A stretch of 64,000 nt of DNA from Nocardia jinanensis (GCF_014645735.1 NZ_BMMH01000001.1:946305-1010304); one strand, 5' to 3'; positions 37,945 through 48,400 are shown, counted from the first letter of the stretch. Numbers and translations are program-made. Notes: generated from the sequence alone by a model not told the origin.

Positions 37945-39180
37945 ATGACTCAGGAACAGTCGCAGACCGAACCGCTCGTGCTCGACCCCGCCGGCGCGGA
38001 CTTCCACACCGAGATCCACCGCATCCGCGCGCGCGGCCCGCTCGCCGTGATCGAACTTCCCGGCGGCGTGCCCGCGTGGTCGGTGATCGATGCCGAGTTG
38101 CTCGAGAAACTGTGCACCGATCCCCGCGTCTCCAAGGACGCCAACCGGCACTGGCCCGCCATGCACACCGGAGAGGTCCCGCAGGACTGGGTGATGTGGC
38201 CGTGGGTGGCCGTCTCCAACCTGCTCACCGCCTACGGCGACGACCACCGGCGGCTGCGGAAACTGGTGGCCCCCGCGTTCACCCACCGCCGGACGCAGGC
38301 CCTGCGTCCCCGGATCGAGGCGATCACCGCCGAACTGCTCGACGAGATCGCCACTACCCCGGCCGATGAACCCGTCGATCTGCGGGACCGTTTCGCCTGC
38401 GCCCTCCCGATCGGGGTGATCGGCGAATTGATGGGCGTACCCGCCGAACTGTCCACCGCCCTGCGCACCTACGCCGGCGGCACCCTCGACACCACCCTCA
38501 CTCCCGAACAGGCCCAGGCCAATTTCGCCGGCCTCTACACCACCCTGCACGAACTCCTGGACTACAAGCGCCGCAACCCCGGCGACGACCTGACCACCGT
38601 GCTCATGACCACCCACGACGAGGACGGTTCGAAACTCAGCGAACAGGAACTGGGCGACACCCTCCTGCTCATTATCGTCGCCGGCCACGAAACCACCGCC
38701 AACCTCCTCGATCACGCCGTGCATGCCCTGCTCACCCACCCGGAGCACCGCACCGCCGCGCTCACCGGCCGGCTCGACTGGTCCGACATCATCGAGGAGA
38801 CCCTGCGCTGGGAACCCCCGATCGCCCATATGCCGATGCGCTTCGCCCTCGAGGACATCGACCTGCCCGGCGGCCACCGCATCGCCGCGGGCGACGCGAT
38901 CCTGGCCGGGCTCGCCGGCGCGGGCCGCGACCCCAAGGTCCACCCCCGACACCCCGATTCCTTCGACCCGTCGCGGCCTGCCAAGGACCACATGGCCTTC
39001 GGCCACGGCGTGCACCACTGCCTCGGCGCTCCCCTGGCCCGGCTCGAAGCGACGGTCGCGCTGCCCGCCCTCTTCAGCAGGTTCCCGGAGATGCGACTGG
39101 TCACCGATGATCCCGCGGCCCTCGCCAATGTCCCCAGCCTCGTCACCAACGGTCACCGGACCCTCCCGGTGGTGGTGTGA
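37945..39180 (+). CDS. Cytochrome P450 (CYP154/CYP105-like)
   Basis: It has 411 residues with all P450 hallmarks: I-helix IVAGHETTANLL, K-helix EETLRWEPP, and heme loop FGHGVHHCLGAPLARLEA. Class I bacterial P450, needing a ferredoxin and reductase not encoded nearby. It starts 21 bases after the ExxR-less P450 with AGGAGCAACCC before the ATG, so the two form an operon. In Streptomyces the corresponding CYP157-CYP154 pairs often belong to conservons with GTPase genes; none is seen here. Confidence 0.93.
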   Translation: MTQEQSQTEPLVLDPAGADFHTEIHRIRARGPLAVIELPGGVPAWSVIDAELLEKLCTDPRVSKDANRHWPAMHTGEVPQDWVMWPWVAVSNLLTAYGDDHRRLRKLVAPAFTHRRTQALRPRIEAITAELLDEIATTPADEPVDLRDRFACALPIGVIGELMGVPAELSTALRTYAGGTLDTTLTPEQAQANFAGLYTTLHELLDYKRRNPGDDLTTVLMTTHDEDGSKLSEQELGDTLLLIIVAGHETTANLLDHAVHALLTHPEHRTAALTGRLDWSDIIEETLRWEPPIAHMPMRFALEDIDLPGGHRIAAGDAILAGLAGAGRDPKVHPRHPDSFDPSRPAKDHMAFGHGVHHCLGAPLARLEATVALPALFSRFPEMRLVTDDPAALANVPSLVTNGHRTLPVVV

Positions 39181-39201
39181 CCCCGGCCCCCGATCCAAAA
39201 C

Positions 39202-39220
39202 TTAGGATTGACTAACCTAA
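39202..39220 (+). promoter_or_regulatory. IdeR/DtxR-type iron box overlapping a promoter
   Basis: TTAGGATTGACTAACCTAA matches the 19-base IdeR/DtxR consensus (TTAGGTTAGGCTAACCTAA) at 16 positions. A TTGACT -35-like hexamer (39208-39213) lies inside it and TAGCGT (39231-39236) is 17 bases further, so bound IdeR would block transcription. The first downstream gene is the secreted MTB12-like protein. Confidence 0.7.
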
Positions 39221-39364
39221 GATCCGCCGCTAGCGTTTCGCATTGTCCGAGTGTGTTTCGCGCTGCGTTCGCCCACTCGGGCAGCGCCGGCGGACGAGGT
39301 ATGCGATACCGCGAACACCGCCTCCGGCGCATCGGTTCGCAGGTTGGTCTTAGAAGGGGCCGTC

Positions 39365-39847
39365 ATGTCCAGATTCATCAGAATCGCCGCTGTCTGTATT
39401 CTCACCGCGCTCATGGGATTCGGCCTGACGCAACCAGCGTCGGCCGATTTCTCCATCCGGTCCTCCCAGGCATCGGATCTCTACGTCCGCGACGAGGTGC
39501 CGACCCTGGCGCAGATCGAAAGGCAATTCGCCGCGTTCTGGAACCCGAATATCGGTATGGATCCCAAGATCGAGGTGACCTACAACGGCCCCTCGGCCCG
39601 CCCCGCCCTCGAGCGGATCATGGAAACCAGCAAGACCATGGATTTCTTCTCCATCCAGGGCCGCGCCATCGCCCCGGTCGATGTCTCCGGTAACACCATG
39701 ACGGTCACCGTGCACGGCGTGATGGCCGGTTTCCCCGCGCAGAGCACCCTCTACCACTACATCCGCGAAGGCGGCCTGTGGAAGTTCGACTGGAAGGCCA
39801 CCTGCCAGGAAATGGAATGCCAGGGTAACCCCACCTTCGGCTACTGA
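39365..39847 (+). CDS. Secreted MTB12-like protein
   Basis: It has 160 residues. A clear signal peptide (RFIRIAAVCILTALMGFG, cleavage near QPASA-DF at about residue 25) is followed by a cystatin/NTF2-like domain: QIERQFAAFWNP, then VDVSGNTMTVTVHGVM and LYHYIREGGLWKFDWKATC with a second cysteine at the end. This resembles the low-molecular-weight antigen MTB12/CFP2 family of mycobacteria, of unknown function. AGAAGGGG precedes the ATG. An iron box lies about 145 bases upstream, so iron repression is likely. Confidence 0.8.
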   Translation: MSRFIRIAAVCILTALMGFGLTQPASADFSIRSSQASDLYVRDEVPTLAQIERQFAAFWNPNIGMDPKIEVTYNGPSARPALERIMETSKTMDFFSIQGRAIAPVDVSGNTMTVTVHGVMAGFPAQSTLYHYIREGGLWKFDWKATCQEMECQGNPTFGY

Positions 39848-39864
39848 TCCCGGCCACACCTGCC

Positions 39865-39904
39865 GGAGCGACCCCCGAGACCATTCGGCCCGGGGCGTCG
39901 CTCC
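39865..39904 (+). terminator. Hairpin after the MTB12-like gene
   Basis: GGAGCGAC plus CCCC pairs with GGGG and GTCGCTCC (one bulged C), starting 18 bases after the stop. It may end the iron-box transcript before the ABC genes, or attenuate it. Confidence 0.5.
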
Positions 39905-39987
39905 GCTCGGGCGTGCGCCCGCATTTCCGAAACAGCCACCGGGACCTCCGTTCCCGGCCGGACCGGTACCAGTCACCAGGAATTCAT

Positions 39988-40725
39988 ATGATCAGCGTTC
40001 GTGGCGTTTCCAAACGCTTCGGTGAGAAACTCGCCGTCGACGACGTCACCTTCGAGGCCGAGCAGGGCTCGATAACCTATCTGCTCGGACCGAACGGTGC
40101 CGGGAAAACCACGATGATGCGCATGATCGCCGGCCTGGCCCACACCAGCTCCGGCACGATCTCGGTCAACGGCAGCGGACTTCGAGATTTCCGCAGCACG
40201 ATCAACGAGATCGGTTTCGGCCTGGGCGCTTTCGCCCGCAATCCCGGGCATACCGCCGAACAACATCTGCTGTGGCAGGCAAGGCTGGGCGGCCTGCCGA
40301 AATCGGATATCGCGCCGGTACTCGACCGAGTCGGCCTCGCCCCGGTCGCGAAACGATCGGTCGGCAAATTCTCCTACGGCATGCTCCAGCGCCTCGGCAT
40401 CGCCTCCGCCCTGCTGGGCGACCCGAAAACCCTGGTCCTCGACGAACCGGCCAACGGCCTGGACATCGAAGGCATCATCTGGCTCCGCGAACTCCTCCTC
40501 GGCCTGGCTGCCGAAGGAAAATGCCTGCTGGTGGCCTCCCACAACCTCACCGAAGTCGAGATCACCGGTACCCGCGTGGTCATCATGGGCAAAGGCAAAC
40601 TCCTGTCCGATACGAGTAAGGACGAACTGGTGGCGGCAGGGTCGGGACCACGCCCACTGGAATCGGCGTACATCGAGATCACCGAGAACAGCGTCGAATA
40701 CGTCGCGGCCGGAGGTGCGAAGTAA
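39988..40725 (+). CDS. ABC transporter ATP-binding protein
   Basis: It has 245 residues: Walker A GPNGAGKTT, signature KFSYGMLQRLGIA (variant of LSGGQ), Walker B TLVLDEPANGLD and the H-loop SHNLTEVE. This is the CcmA/DRA type used by bacteriocin, antibiotic and Na+ export systems. ATG follows AGGAATTCAT. The stop overlaps the permease start by one base (TAATG), so it is an obligate pair. Confidence 0.92.
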   Translation: MISVRGVSKRFGEKLAVDDVTFEAEQGSITYLLGPNGAGKTTMMRMIAGLAHTSSGTISVNGSGLRDFRSTINEIGFGLGAFARNPGHTAEQHLLWQARLGGLPKSDIAPVLDRVGLAPVAKRSVGKFSYGMLQRLGIASALLGDPKTLVLDEPANGLDIEGIIWLRELLLGLAAEGKCLLVASHNLTEVEITGTRVVIMGKGKLLSDTSKDELVAAGSGPRPLESAYIEITENSVEYVAAGGAK

Positions 40726-41513
40726 TGATCGCCACCTACCTCGTCCGCGCGGTCCGCAGTGAAATCGCCAAACTCTCCCGGCGCAGCTCGGTCTGGTACG
40801 CCATCGTCCCCCTCGCCATCCTGATTCCGCTGGGCCTCAACTTCGGAATCGCGAAAGCCACCGAAGCGAACAAACTCAACGGCGCCGGCGGGATGGACAC
40901 CAACAACGCCGCCTACTGGATTCTCGTCTTCTCGTCCTTCATCCTCATGGCGGGTGGGGTGTCCTCGCTGTGCGCGGAATTCAAGGACAACACGGTCGAA
41001 ACGGTCTTCGGAATCCAGACCCGCCGCTGGCTCCTGCCCATCGCGAAACTCGTGGTCTTCGGCGTGATCGCCGGCCTTGCCGCCCTGGTGGTCACGTTCC
41101 TTATCCTGTGGGCCTTTCCGCAGCTGTTCCCGGAGATCTGGGGCCGGGTCGAAGTGTTCTCGGGCGACGGGATTCAGCTGTTGATCGGGGTTCCGATCTA
41201 CACACTGCTGATCACAGCGCTCGGATTGGGAGTGGCGGCACTGGTTCCGAAGCCGGGGTTGGTGGTCATGATCGTGCTGCTGTGGAAGTTCGGGGTGGAG
41301 GTGTTCGTAACCTTCGTGCCCGGGGACCTGGGTGTCACCCTTCAACAACTGTCGCCGTTCAAGAACGGCGAGTTGGGAGTGGGGCAGCTGGCAACGATCG
41401 AGAGCCTGTTCGGCGGGCAGAACGGATCGCTGGTCTACTTCGCGGTGATCTGTGTGGTGATCTTCTCGGTCGGCACGGTACGACTCTCAGTCACCGACAC
41501 GAAGGGATATTAG
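40725..41513 (+). CDS. ABC transporter permease (ABC-2 type)
   Basis: It has 262 residues with six predicted membrane segments and no enzymatic domain, partner of the preceding ATPase. The N-terminus VRAVRSEIAKLSRRSSVWYAI is typical of ABC-2 permeases of the lantibiotic-immunity/NatB type. Substrate unknown. It is the last core-looking gene before the accessory island. Confidence 0.9.
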   Translation: MIATYLVRAVRSEIAKLSRRSSVWYAIVPLAILIPLGLNFGIAKATEANKLNGAGGMDTNNAAYWILVFSSFILMAGGVSSLCAEFKDNTVETVFGIQTRRWLLPIAKLVVFGVIAGLAALVVTFLILWAFPQLFPEIWGRVEVFSGDGIQLLIGVPIYTLLITALGLGVAALVPKPGLVVMIVLLWKFGVEVFVTFVPGDLGVTLQQLSPFKNGELGVGQLATIESLFGGQNGSLVYFAVICVVIFSVGTVRLSVTDTKGY

Positions 41514-42072
41514 TTCCGATCGGAGGTCGGGGCACACGGCTGGACCCTGGCGACCTTGTCCGGCATCACGTCGAGCAGCAGCGGCGGCGCTCCCACCGCG
41601 CGCCGAAAGCTCGACCGCCTCTCACCCCTTGTCGGCGGTGCCGTCGACGGCTCGGCGAGGGTTCGGAGCAGAGATGGGCACTGAGAGAACTCCGGCGGCC
41701 TGCTGTTTCTCGATCAGGGGGGTTGCGTCGACGATGGGGGCGTCTCATTATCGATAGTGGGAGAAACGTGAATCCCGCACATGGTTGACCTGATTGCCAT
41801 CGCGAGAGGTGGCTCGAACGGTCGTGCAGGCGTACACCGCAGCATCGTGCGGATTGTGCCCCATGGCGCACAGCGTTCCTGGCCGATTCACCCGGCTACC
41901 GGCCACAGCGAATCCGAGTCTCGACGAATGCGAGTTCGGGGATAACTGTCCACGTCGCCATCATCAGGTCGGACGACCGTGAGTCCGGTCTACGTGGCAT
42001 GTCCTGAGTAGTCGATCGGTCACAGCATGAGGTCCGGCCCCTCGTGGACCGGACATACCTCTGGAAACACTG
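41514..42072. other. Gene-free interval at the left edge of the island
   Basis: About 560 bases with no recognisable gene. An open frame at 41779 (54 codons, starting MVDLIAIARGG) has no ribosome site or homology I know. A weak inverted repeat AGGTCCGG / CCGGAC lies at about 42031-42056 just before the protease gene. Promoters for the protease gene should be here, but none could be fixed. Confidence 0.4.
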
Positions 42073-44130
42073 GTGGTGACGACGATGGACTCCGGATCGG
42101 AAAACAGCTATGGCGTCGAGGACACCGGAAGTGAGTATTGCTTTCCATCCGAGCTCGTTCGGGACTCGAAAACGACCGTGACGCTCGATCCCACTCGACT
42201 GTTGCTCGGGTTGAAAGATCCCATCGATATCGACGCTTTCGCCCCGAGACTCCGGGGACTGGAGCTCACGCTGGAGGGTGACCCCCGGGATCGCGAATCC
42301 TCGATCGCTCCACGCGTAAACCACACCACGCGGCGCTACTGGGTCCGGTCGCTGTCCGGCGATGCGGCCCGGAGCGATATTCTCCGCGCAGCCGAAGACC
42401 AGTTCGGTGACAACGTCGATTGGATCGCGCCGGTATACGTTTACCCCGGTGAAAGCGGACTTTCGGGAAGGTACTGCCCGCTGCCCGACGTCCTCTTGAT
42501 CAAAGAACCTGTCGAGCATCCTTCGTTAAGGGAGGACACCGAACGGTCCCGATACATGATCTGTTATCGGTATTACCGGGTGGTGGATCCGACAACGTCC
42601 GCGTACGAATTACGCACTCGATTGCTGGATAACGGAGACCACACAGTAGACGGAGTCCAGTTCGACAGTATGCCGATGCTGTCACCCTATTCATATGAAC
42701 CACTGGACACGTTCTATAAGGCCGATCCCCCGTACCTCGGACAGTGGAACATGGTGAAGGTCGACGCGGGTGGTCCCGGAGTGACGGCGTGGGACTGGAC
42801 AAGAGGCGACCCGGGCGTGAAGATCGCGGTCATCGACTCGGGCTGCGATCTCACGCATCCGGATCTGGCATATGTGGCAGGCAAGACCTGGGGAATCTCC
42901 CCAGGAATCGGTGAGGAAGATCCTGCCACATCCTTTGCTCCGAGAGGTCACGGAACAATGGTCGCCGGGGTGGCCGCGGCTACGACGGACAGCCTCAAAG
43001 GAATTTCGGGAATGGCAGGTCTGTGCAAGATCATGCCCATCGGACTCACCACCCTGTCGGACTCGGAGATCACGAATGCGATCATCTTTGCTTCCTATTC
43101 CGGCGCTCGCGTCATCAATATGAGCTTCCGCGTACTACCGAGCCTGCTCGTCGATGCGCAGATCCAAGGCTCTCACAACTACTACGATGTGGTGCTGTGC
43201 GCTTCGGCCGGAAACGGCGACAAACCCGGGGATCTCGACAACAGCACCGGGAAGCCGGCAACAGATTTTCCCGCAAGCAACAAATACGTTATCGCCGTCG
43301 GCGCCACGGATCAGAACGACCATCGAACAAGCTGGTCGAATTTCGAGTCCGAGATCTCGGTTATGGCGCCCGGAACAGCGATTCCGACGACGACGGTGCG
43401 CGGGACCGGAAATATGGGAGAAGTCGGCAATGATTACACATCCGATTTTCGCGGAACTTCCGCTGCCGCGCCGCATGTTGCGGGACTCGCGGCATTGATC
43501 ATCAGCCGGAACACGTCGCTGACCAACGTAAAAGTCAGAGAGATCATCGAATCCACTGCCGACAAAGTAGGTAATGCCTACGACGTGAAGACGTACAACG
43601 AGTTGCGTCCCAACGGTAAGTGGAGCCGAATGATGGGCTACGGCCGCATCAATGCCTACGATGCGGTGATCAGGGCTACCACGCCGTGGTGGCCGCTCCG
43701 ATCGGCCGGGTCCGTGCTCGCACCTGAGTCCGCCGTATCCGACGAATCGATCCCTCCCCTGCTGGCCGAACGGCTGGAACGGGCGGTGCAAGCACATGAA
43801 ACCGCGCTTGCCGATGGCGTCGCCAGCTCAACGCTGGAGGAATTGCACCGTACGTTGGTCGTGCTCGGCCGCAACGATCGTGTGCGCCTACTCGTCAGAG
43901 AGGTGATGGGCTCGACAGCATTCCAGGAGCTGCTTCGTCGAGATCGAGAGACGGCATTGACGACATTCGGCGTGGATTTGCCGAAGAATGTTTCTGTCCG
44001 CCTCCTCGATGTCGACGGTGAGCAGCCGACGGCAATCGTCAGGTTCAGCGTGGCAGCGGGGCGCTTGATCGCAGACGTGGACTGGCATCCCCGCCACGGC
44101 GTAAGTACCCGCGTGCGGCGGGAGAACTAG
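42073..44130 (+). CDS. Subtilisin-like (S8) serine protease with NHLP-like C-terminal domain
   Basis: It has 685 residues and no signal peptide, so it is probably cytoplasmic. Residues 1-245 are an unrecognised, possibly inhibitory or sensing region. The S8 domain follows: Asp255 in [13 protein letters not shown], His293 in RGHGTMVAG, oxyanion Asn381 in ASAGNGD, Ser463 in [11 protein letters not shown]. Residues about 600-660 ([19 protein letters not shown], then [17 protein letters not shown]) resemble the NHLP/nitrile-hydratase-alpha leader fold; this is recall, not a search. Start is GTG 42073 or 42076 after GGAAA; ATG 42085 is possible. Its stop shares a CTAG with the convergent NTPase-kinase gene. 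Confidence 0.85.
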   Translation: MVTTMDSGSENSYGVEDTGSEYCFPSELVRDSKTTVTLDPTRLLLGLKDPIDIDAFAPRLRGLELTLEGDPRDRESSIAPRVNHTTRRYWVRSLSGDAARSDILRAAEDQFGDNVDWIAPVYVYPGESGLSGRYCPLPDVLLIKEPVEHPSLREDTERSRYMICYRYYRVVDPTTSAYELRTRLLDNGDHTVDGVQFDSMPMLSPYSYEPLDTFYKADPPYLGQWNMVKVDAGGPGVTAWDWTRGDPGVKIAVIDSGCDLTHPDLAYVAGKTWGISPGIGEEDPATSFAPRGHGTMVAGVAAATTDSLKGISGMAGLCKIMPIGLTTLSDSEITNAIIFASYSGARVINMSFRVLPSLLVDAQIQGSHNYYDVVLCASAGNGDKPGDLDNSTGKPATDFPASNKYVIAVGATDQNDHRTSWSNFESEISVMAPGTAIPTTTVRGTGNMGEVGNDYTSDFRGTSAAAPHVAGLAALIISRNTSLTNVKVREIIESTADKVGNAYDVKTYNELRPNGKWSRMMGYGRINAYDAVIRATTPWWPLRSAGSVLAPESAVSDESIPPLLAERLERAVQAHETALADGVASSTLEELHRTLVVLGRNDRVRLLVREVMGSTAFQELLRRDRETALTTFGVDLPKNVSVRLLDVDGEQPTAIVRFSVAAGRLIADVDWHPRHGVSTRVRREN

Positions 44131-47100
44131 TGCCACGACCGCATTACGGCCTCTACCTGTGCGGGGTCGACCGGATCGGTACGGCCCCAGATGGCTCGAC
44201 CAGCCGTCAGCTTACCGACCAGGCTGGTAACGAGTGCCTGCTCCTCCTCGGGACCCCGGCTCCCCTCGGCCAACACCTTCGTATAGCGGACAGCATCGAC
44301 AATCACAGACTTGACACGCTCGTGGTTCAGGTACGTTTGCAGGTCCGTGGCCCACGCACCGACGGCGGCCGTAGGCTCCGCGGTTGCCCATGCTGTCAGC
44401 AAAACTTCCCGCTCGTCCGGAAAATAGCCCATCTTGTGGAGATGCGTTGCGACGTCGTACACCGGGTCGCCGAACAGCGCCAGTTCCCAGTCGATGAACA
44501 CGACCCGGCCGGCTCGAATGATCATGTTCTTGCGATGCACATCCGAGTGCAGCAACCGGAAGGGCCTGGTCTGCAGTGTGGTCCAGGAATCGACGATGCC
44601 GGCGAACGGATCCGGCGGCACTTCCAGGTCTCGATAGAGCCGACCGAACGATGCCCTCGCCTCCCGATACACGCGCTGTGAAACGTCCGACAGCCGCCGC
44701 GCGAACGAAGCGGGGTCGCCTCTGTTCTCGTCGGGTGTGGTCGGTAGCCGGTCCGAGGGGACCTGCCGCAACGAGCCGAAGAATGCGCCCACATCCGTGG
44801 GAACGTGCGCGGGCACCGCCACACCTCTGGGGGCGATCCGGTCCAGTAATTCGCCCTCGATGTAATCGTGGATCTGGTATTTCGGAGACCGCGACTCCCA
44901 TCGCAGTCGTGGCGCGGGAACCACAGATGCCTCGATCGCCCGCAGCACCAACGCTTCGGGCCACTGCCGCAGATCCATCACATCCGCACCCGCGACAGGA
45001 ATGCGAACGTTCACAGCGCCCAGCATTCCGTCGACTCGCACATTGTGGTTGTAATACCCTGCCGCCGTATCGGTTCGAGCCGCGGCTTCGTAGTAGAGCA
45101 GGTCCGGCTCGATCCCCAGCACACGCGCGATCAGCCGCTGAGCTCCCCGATCGAGGTCGGCGTCCGGTGCCGGTGGCTGGATCCGGCCCAGCGCCCGTAC
45201 CGCCGCGTCGGAGACATCCGGTTCGATCCAACCGTAGAGCGACAGCACCGCACGCGCCACCAGGATCAAACCGGGATACACCTCGGTAGCTTCCAGTTCG
45301 GAGATCGCCCATCGGACACAGCGGATCGCCTCCGACCGCGCACCACGACGGGCGTGTACCGCCGCGCGGAACAGGTCGGCCCGTGCCCGCCCGGAACGGT
45401 ACCCGGCCTGTTCCAGTACATCGCATCCATCGGCCAGAGCGCGGTCCGCGGCGTCGAGCTCTCCGAGAGCCAGCTGGGCCAACCCCAGCGCGGTATAGGA
45501 CTTACCGAGTTCGTGCAAAGCACCGAGTTCGCGCTGCCCGGCGATGGCGGCACCGGCGGCGGCGATCGCGGCACCGGGGTCGGTCAACGCCAGCAGTTCA
45601 GCGCGATTCGTCACAATGTTCGCCTGGCCGACGATGCTGCCAGCGGCGATGTAGTGATCTTCTGCCTCCACCAGATAGTGTGCAGCCGTCTCGGTATCGA
45701 AGGCGAGACGATAGGACAGGTAGCGCAAACGGGCGATATCGCCCAGAAGCTCCCGATCGTCCCCCGCAGCGGCGACCAACTCCTCGCACAGTCCGAGAGC
45801 TTGCGCGAATCGGCCCTGGCACATATGCAGATCCGCCGCCCACAACCCGGCTTCGAGCTGTGCCCGGCCCGCACCGCCGTCCCACACCGAGGTGTAGATA
45901 GTCAGCGCCGCATCCGTTTCCCCGAGGATGCGGCGCGCGTTCCCGGCGGCGACTGCGAGCCGATCCGCGATCGGCCCGGTGCGAGCCAGATCGATATCCC
46001 GGGTCAACCGGTCGGCGGCTTTCGCGTCGCCGAGCAGCAGAGCGCCCTCCGCCTCCAGACAGGTCGCCAAGTCCGAGATCTCCGCCATAGTTGTTACGTT
46101 CCCACCCCCATCGCGCAGGTAACGTTCCAGGTCACTGATCACACCGTCGATGCCCTGATACCCGCCGCCGGCCACGATGCGGTCCACGTAGCCCAGCAGT
46201 TCCACCGCATCGAGAGCACCCGACCGCAACCCGTGATATCCGGCTTCGCGCCACGCCGAGACCCGATTACCCGCATCCTGGGCTCGCTCCCACCACAGCT
46301 GGTGCAGGACCGAATGCAGCTCGGCGCATACGTCGTCGGGCAGGCGGCGGCGCAGCGCGGCGATCATGAGCTGGTGCAGCTGGTAGCGGTCGCCATCGCC
46401 GTCGGCGGAGTAGACGAACGAGTACGCGATCAGCGAGTTCCAGATCACCGGGTTGCCCGGGAGGTCGAAGCGAGCGGTGATCGTGCGGAAGATGTCGTGA
46501 TCGAAGGTTCGCGGCACGCCGAGCAGTTCGAGCACGCGTATCTCATCGTGAGGGACATAGCGCAGGAAACGGTCGAGTATCGCTTCCGGTGACACCAACT
46601 CATCGGCGCCGACCCCATCCAGATGCCCCCGGGCGTCGATCGCGAGATGCAGGTAGAAGGGCACCCCGGCGCTGGAGCGGGCGATCACCTCGCGTTCGGC
46701 GGGGTTTTCGACACCGCAGGCGTCCAGCAGTGCGTACCGGGCGTCCATCGGCAGATCGTCGACCCGCATTTCACGGGTCCGTTCGTCCCATTCCGGATCG
46801 TGCCGTTCCCACCCGAGTGGTTCGCGACTGGCGATCACCACGAGCCCGGTGTCCAGCTGGGCGACGACATCACGCAACCACAGATCCATCGCGGCGGACC
46901 GACCTTGCCGCGGCCCGCCCATCATCGCCTCGTAGGCATCGAAAAAGATCACGTAGGAGCGTCCTGCCGTGCCGGCGGAGAGGTCCTGGGCGAACAGATA
47001 CGAAACAGCCTCCTCGAGCTGTGCCAAACTCATCCGATCCAGCTCCTGCAATACCGGGTCGTGACGAATCCGGTGACTGCGGACCGCGCGGCGCGCCCCG

Positions 47101-47558
47101 GTCTCGACCAGTTTGGCCGCCGTCCCGAACACCGGGATTCCGGTCGTGTCGTTCAGAATCTCGGTCAGGATTTCGCTGTGCTCCGCGAGCGCGAGCGAGT
47201 CACCGGTGAATCGGAGATGCGGGTGCAGCCGCTGCCAGAGCACCGCACAGGCGATATCGAACCGGTGAAATTTGACTCTCTTCTCACCGAGCTGGATACG
47301 CAGAGCGACCAGAGCCTCCGCGGCCTGCCGCTGGCTGGGTACTTGAAAGTCCAGCAGCGCCGTCGGCCGGGCGCCGACACGCGAACGCAGTTCGGTGAGT
47401 AATCGAGACTTCCCGATCCCACCGACGCCGCTCAGCAGCAGCACGCGGGGACGATCCGGGAGTTCGGCGAGCGCGCTGTCGAACGCGGAGAGCACGATCT
47501 CACGATCCACGAACGGCCGACGTGTAGATCCTGGCTGGAACCGTGCGGTCAGCGCCAT
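44127..47558 (-). CDS. STAND-like NTPase / helical repeat / APH-type kinase fusion
   Basis: It has 1,143 residues in three parts. Residues 1-330 form a P-loop NTPase with Walker [10 protein letters not shown] (43-51), Walker [11 protein letters not shown] (203-212) and sensor [11 protein letters not shown]. Residues about 450-830 are Ala/Leu-rich helical repeats of TPR type. Residues about 850-1140 are an aminoglycoside-phosphotransferase/choline-kinase fold: [21 protein letters not shown], catalytic [11 protein letters not shown] and Mg-binding [15 protein letters not shown]. The ATG has GAGGGGGA six bases upstream. No such three-part fusion with a partner protease is known to me; a nucleotide-switched sensor with a kinase output is inferred. 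Confidence 0.82.
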   Translation of the reverse strand: MALTARFQPGSTRRPFVDREIVLSAFDSALAELPDRPRVLLLSGVGGIGKSRLLTELRSRVGARPTALLDFQVPSQRQAAEALVALRIQLGEKRVKFHRFDIACAVLWQRLHPHLRFTGDSLALAEHSEILTEILNDTTGIPVFGTAAKLVETGARRAVRSHRIRHDPVLQELDRMSLAQLEEAVSYLFAQDLSAGTAGRSYVIFFDAYEAMMGGPRQGRSAAMDLWLRDVVAQLDTGLVVIASREPLGWERHDPEWDERTREMRVDDLPMDARYALLDACGVENPAEREVIARSSAGVPFYLHLAIDARGHLDGVGADELVSPEAILDRFLRYVPHDEIRVLELLGVPRTFDHDIFRTITARFDLPGNPVIWNSLIAYSFVYSADGDGDRYQLHQLMIAALRRRLPDDVCAELHSVLHQLWWERAQDAGNRVSAWREAGYHGLRSGALDAVELLGYVDRIVAGGGYQGIDGVISDLERYLRDGGGNVTTMAEISDLATCLEAEGALLLGDAKAADRLTRDIDLARTGPIADRLAVAAGNARRILGETDAALTIYTSVWDGGAGRAQLEAGLWAADLHMCQGRFAQALGLCEELVAAAGDDRELLGDIARLRYLSYRLAFDTETAAHYLVEAEDHYIAAGSIVGQANIVTNRAELLALTDPGAAIAAAGAAIAGQRELGALHELGKSYTALGLAQLALGELDAADRALADGCDVLEQAGYRSGRARADLFRAAVHARRGARSEAIRCVRWAISELEATEVYPGLILVARAVLSLYGWIEPDVSDAAVRALGRIQPPAPDADLDRGAQRLIARVLGIEPDLLYYEAAARTDTAAGYYNHNVRVDGMLGAVNVRIPVAGADVMDLRQWPEALVLRAIEASVVPAPRLRWESRSPKYQIHDYIEGELLDRIAPRGVAVPAHVPTDVGAFFGSLRQVPSDRLPTTPDENRGDPASFARRLSDVSQRVYREARASFGRLYRDLEVPPDPFAGIVDSWTTLQTRPFRLLHSDVHRKNMIIRAGRVVFIDWELALFGDPVYDVATHLHKMGYFPDEREVLLTAWATAEPTAAVGAWATDLQTYLNHERVKSVIVDAVRYTKVLAEGSRGPEEEQALVTSLVGKLTAGRAIWGRTDPVDPAQVEAVMRSWH

Positions 47559-47761
47559 ATCGTTCCCCCTCGACGCGGTCGACCCATGGTTCCCTCGGAA
47601 TCGACTCAGTGCGAATCCTATTGCAGCAAAGAGCTTATCGGCCACCGATCAGCTGGGAAGGGTCGTCTTCCACATCCGTCCTCGTCCTCCGTAACAGACA
47701 CCACGGGCTACCGAACGACGGTCCATATGTCTGTTCCGGAGATCGGCCCCGCAAACTCGTG

Positions 47762-48400
47762 TCAACCGTTCAGTTCCGGGCGGACCGAGAACACGCTTGC
47801 CGAATAGCAATCGGTTTCCGATGTCGCAGACCTTTCGGCCAGAGCGGCCAGAGCCGGGTCTGTCACCGAGGCCCAGTTGCGTTCGGTGACGACCTCTATA
47901 CCGTGCGGTACACCCTCCACCCGGCTATCGCCGCTCCCGAGCACGACCATCGGAATGCGTACGCCGTCATCGGCGTGGACACGCCACACCGTGGGCCCAC
48001 CTTCCGCGGTCAGCACCAGAACCTGCGGACGCGCGGTGTTGTGCACGAACACGTCCGCCGCCTCCTCCGAGTAAGGGCCGACCACGCCGGAACCACGTGC
48101 TTCATATACCTCGATCGCATGCACGTCGATGGTGGCACCCGGAATGTGATTGCGTTTCTCGGTGACTTCGTAGCCGCCGCTGTAATCACAGTCGTGTACC
48201 ACGACAGGGTGGCGTCCCGGGGGGAGAGCGGGCTCGGGCGGGGCCGGGGGCGGTCCGGCCGATGTAGGCGGCGGCTCGGGTTCGTCGGGGTGCGGCACCG
48301 GCGGATGTTCAGTACCTGTCGCACACGCGACCGCTGTGAGCGCAGCGAGAAACGCGAGACCAGCGCTCCGGCCGACAATCGAGAGCTGGGAAAACATCAT
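47762..48400 (-). CDS. Putative lipoprotein
   Basis: It has 212 residues. A signal peptide with lipobox LTAVAC (cysteine about residue 26) is followed by a Pro-rich linker (HPDEPEPPPTSAGPPPAPPE) and a roughly 140-residue extracytoplasmic domain with three cysteines and no recognised family (VVHDCDYSGGYEV, ETDCYSASVFSV). CTGAGGAC precedes a double ATG; the first is used. It lies 203 bases upstream of the NTPase-kinase gene on the same strand and could be co-transcribed with it, but a membrane role in that system is only a guess. Confidence 0.7.
   Translation of the reverse strand: MMFSQLSIVGRSAGLAFLAALTAVACATGTEHPPVPHPDEPEPPPTSAGPPPAPPEPALPPGRHPVVVHDCDYSGGYEVTEKRNHIPGATIDVHAIEVYEARGSGVVGPYSEEAADVFVHNTARPQVLVLTAEGGPTVWRVHADDGVRIPMVVLGSGDSRVEGVPHGIEVVTERNWASVTDPALAALAERSATSETDCYSASVFSVRPELNG

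Noticed and set aside
41779..41943. 54-codon open frame before the S8 protease
   Set aside because: No homology recognised, no ribosome site and ordinary for random GC-rich DNA.
42073..44130. Idea that the S8 protease is a mycosin (MycP) of a type VII secretion system
   Set aside because: It lacks a signal peptide and C-terminal membrane anchor, and no ESX genes are nearby.
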